Source: Candidatus Aenigmatarchaeota archaeon
Lineage (GTDB): Archaea > EX4484-52 > GLR71
Length of the DNA: 6,448 nucleotides
Assembly (NCBI GenBank): GCA_023134675.1
Contig: JAGLUQ010000061.1
Location: 1-6,448, forward strand
Reading direction: 5' to 3'
Position 1 is the first letter of the stretch; each line of letters begins with the position of its first letter. The notes under the pieces were generated by a model. It did not search any database and was not told the origin of the DNA. It saw only the letters and a list, made by a program, of their open reading frames with translations. A program made the position numbers and the translations under genes. Below, in pieces: positions 6,065 through 6,448 of this stretch.

Positions 6065-6074
6065 TTTATATTTT
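6065..6074 (+). promoter_or_regulatory. Candidate TATA box of the decarboxylase gene
   Basis: TTTATATTTT centred at about 6069 predicts a transcript start near 6095, giving a leader of about 44 bases that contains the palindrome at 6111-6126 and a GAGG ribosome site. Upstream, 5912-6060 holds pyrimidine-rich sequence and no convincing gene. Confidence 0.5.
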
Positions 6075-6110
6075 CTGTCAATAAAATAATCATCCTGCTG
6101 TAATACATTT

Positions 6111-6126
6111 CTCTAAAATTTTAGAG
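6111..6126 (+). promoter_or_regulatory. 16-bp palindrome overlapping the decarboxylase ribosome site
   Basis: CTCTAAAATTTTAGAG is a perfect palindrome. In RNA it can fold as a 6-bp stem (CTCTAA/TTAGAG) with an AATT loop, and its 3' arm contains most of the ribosome site AGAGG (6123-6127), which is 11 bases before ATG 6139. It may be a protein operator or a hairpin that limits translation. Confidence 0.45.
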
Positions 6127-6138
6127 GCGTAGAATCTC

Positions 6139-6448
6139 ATGTTGGATGTTAAAGAACTGACAAAAAAATATGGGTCTCCGCTTTTTATTGTAGATGAACA
6201 GAAAATAGTTGACAGATACAGTCAGATCAAAAATAAATTTTCAGCATTATACTCAAAGACCAAAATCGCATATGCATACAAAGCAAATTATCTTCTTGAG
6301 ATATGCAGCCTGATAGACAGGCAGGGCTGTCTTGCTGAAGTCATCTCAGGTTTTGAATATCAGATAGCCAAATCGCTTGGTATTGAAGGAAAAAAGATAA
6401 TTGTAAACGGCCCGTATAAGCCTGAAGAAGAATTAGTGCAGATGATAG
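6139..6448 (+). CDS. PLP-dependent decarboxylase, LysA/ornithine decarboxylase family (N-terminal part)
   Basis: The first 103 codons of a fold-type III PLP enzyme, cut by the window edge; the full family member is usually near 400 residues. It opens with the family start KYGSPLFIVDEQKI (10-23). Lys48 in AYAYKAN is the residue that forms the Schiff base with PLP, and EVISGFEY (67-74) matches the next family block (VSGGE in most members). NGPYKPEEEL (90-99) continues the barrel. Diaminopimelate decarboxylase (last step of lysine synthesis) is the leading reading, but ornithine, arginine or carboxynorspermidine decarboxylases share this region and the specificity residues lie beyond the window, so no symbol is given. 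The ATG at 6139 is supported by AGAGG (6123-6127) and by the alignment start. It points away from the DUF2178-XRE operon; regulation may involve the palindrome in its leader. Confidence 0.85.
   Translation, partial: MLDVKELTKKYGSPLFIVDEQKIVDRYSQIKNKFSALYSKTKIAYAYKANYLLEICSLIDRQGCLAEVISGFEYQIAKSLGIEGKKIIVNGPYKPEEELVQMI

Noticed and set aside
6442..6448. ATGATAG at the window end, looking like a stop codon for the decarboxylase.
   Set aside because: In the decarboxylase frame it reads ATG ATA G, so the TAG is out of frame and the gene simply runs off the window.

Overview
The window looks archaeal. The support is in the control signals: candidate promoters are AT-rich TATA boxes about 25 bases before the expected transcript start. 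Two genes have a TATA box so close to their ATG that the mRNA must be leaderless or nearly so, and others carry GGTG/GAGG-type ribosome sites. Gene content agrees: a secreted subtilase with a very Cys-rich tail, a thioredoxin/CcdA fusion, and a DUF2178 membrane protein paired with a tiny XRE regulator. The Cys-rich tail style, AT-leaning codons and heavy use of ATA and AGA/AGG are compatible with an uncultured archaeon, possibly DPANN-like. That placement is a guess; no rRNA or marker gene is present.

Layout. Positions 1-131 are a leader with a promoter. Positions 132-1964 (+) encode an exported subtilisin-like protease with an intact catalytic triad and a 26-cysteine tail, followed by a hairpin plus T-rich terminator. 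Positions 2042-2287 (+) encode a small two-helix membrane protein of unknown role. Convergent to it, 4937-2313 (-) is a two-gene operon: a secreted thioredoxin domain fused to a CcdA-type membrane electron carrier, then an MFS transporter whose ribosome site overlaps the stop codon of the first gene. Divergent from that operon, 5031-5171 (+) is a 46-residue ORF with its own leaderless promoter. Positions 5855-5256 (-) are a second two-gene operon, DUF2178 membrane protein then XRE regulator, with stop and start codons directly abutting (TAA|ATG). From 6139 (+) the window holds the first 103 codons of a fold-type III PLP decarboxylase of the LysA family.

How the parts may work together. The CcdA fusion probably carries reducing equivalents across the membrane to extracytoplasmic thiols. 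A disulfide-rich secreted protease nearby is a plausible but unproven client. The XRE/DUF2178 pair looks like an autoregulated module: two GTTA-N8-TAAC dyads, 21 bp centre to centre, cover its TATA box and predicted transcript start. The decarboxylase has a 16-bp perfect palindrome that runs into its ribosome-binding site. No CRISPR array, tRNA, rRNA or insertion sequence was seen. No gene-free stretch exceeds 300 bases; the longest is 5856-6138.
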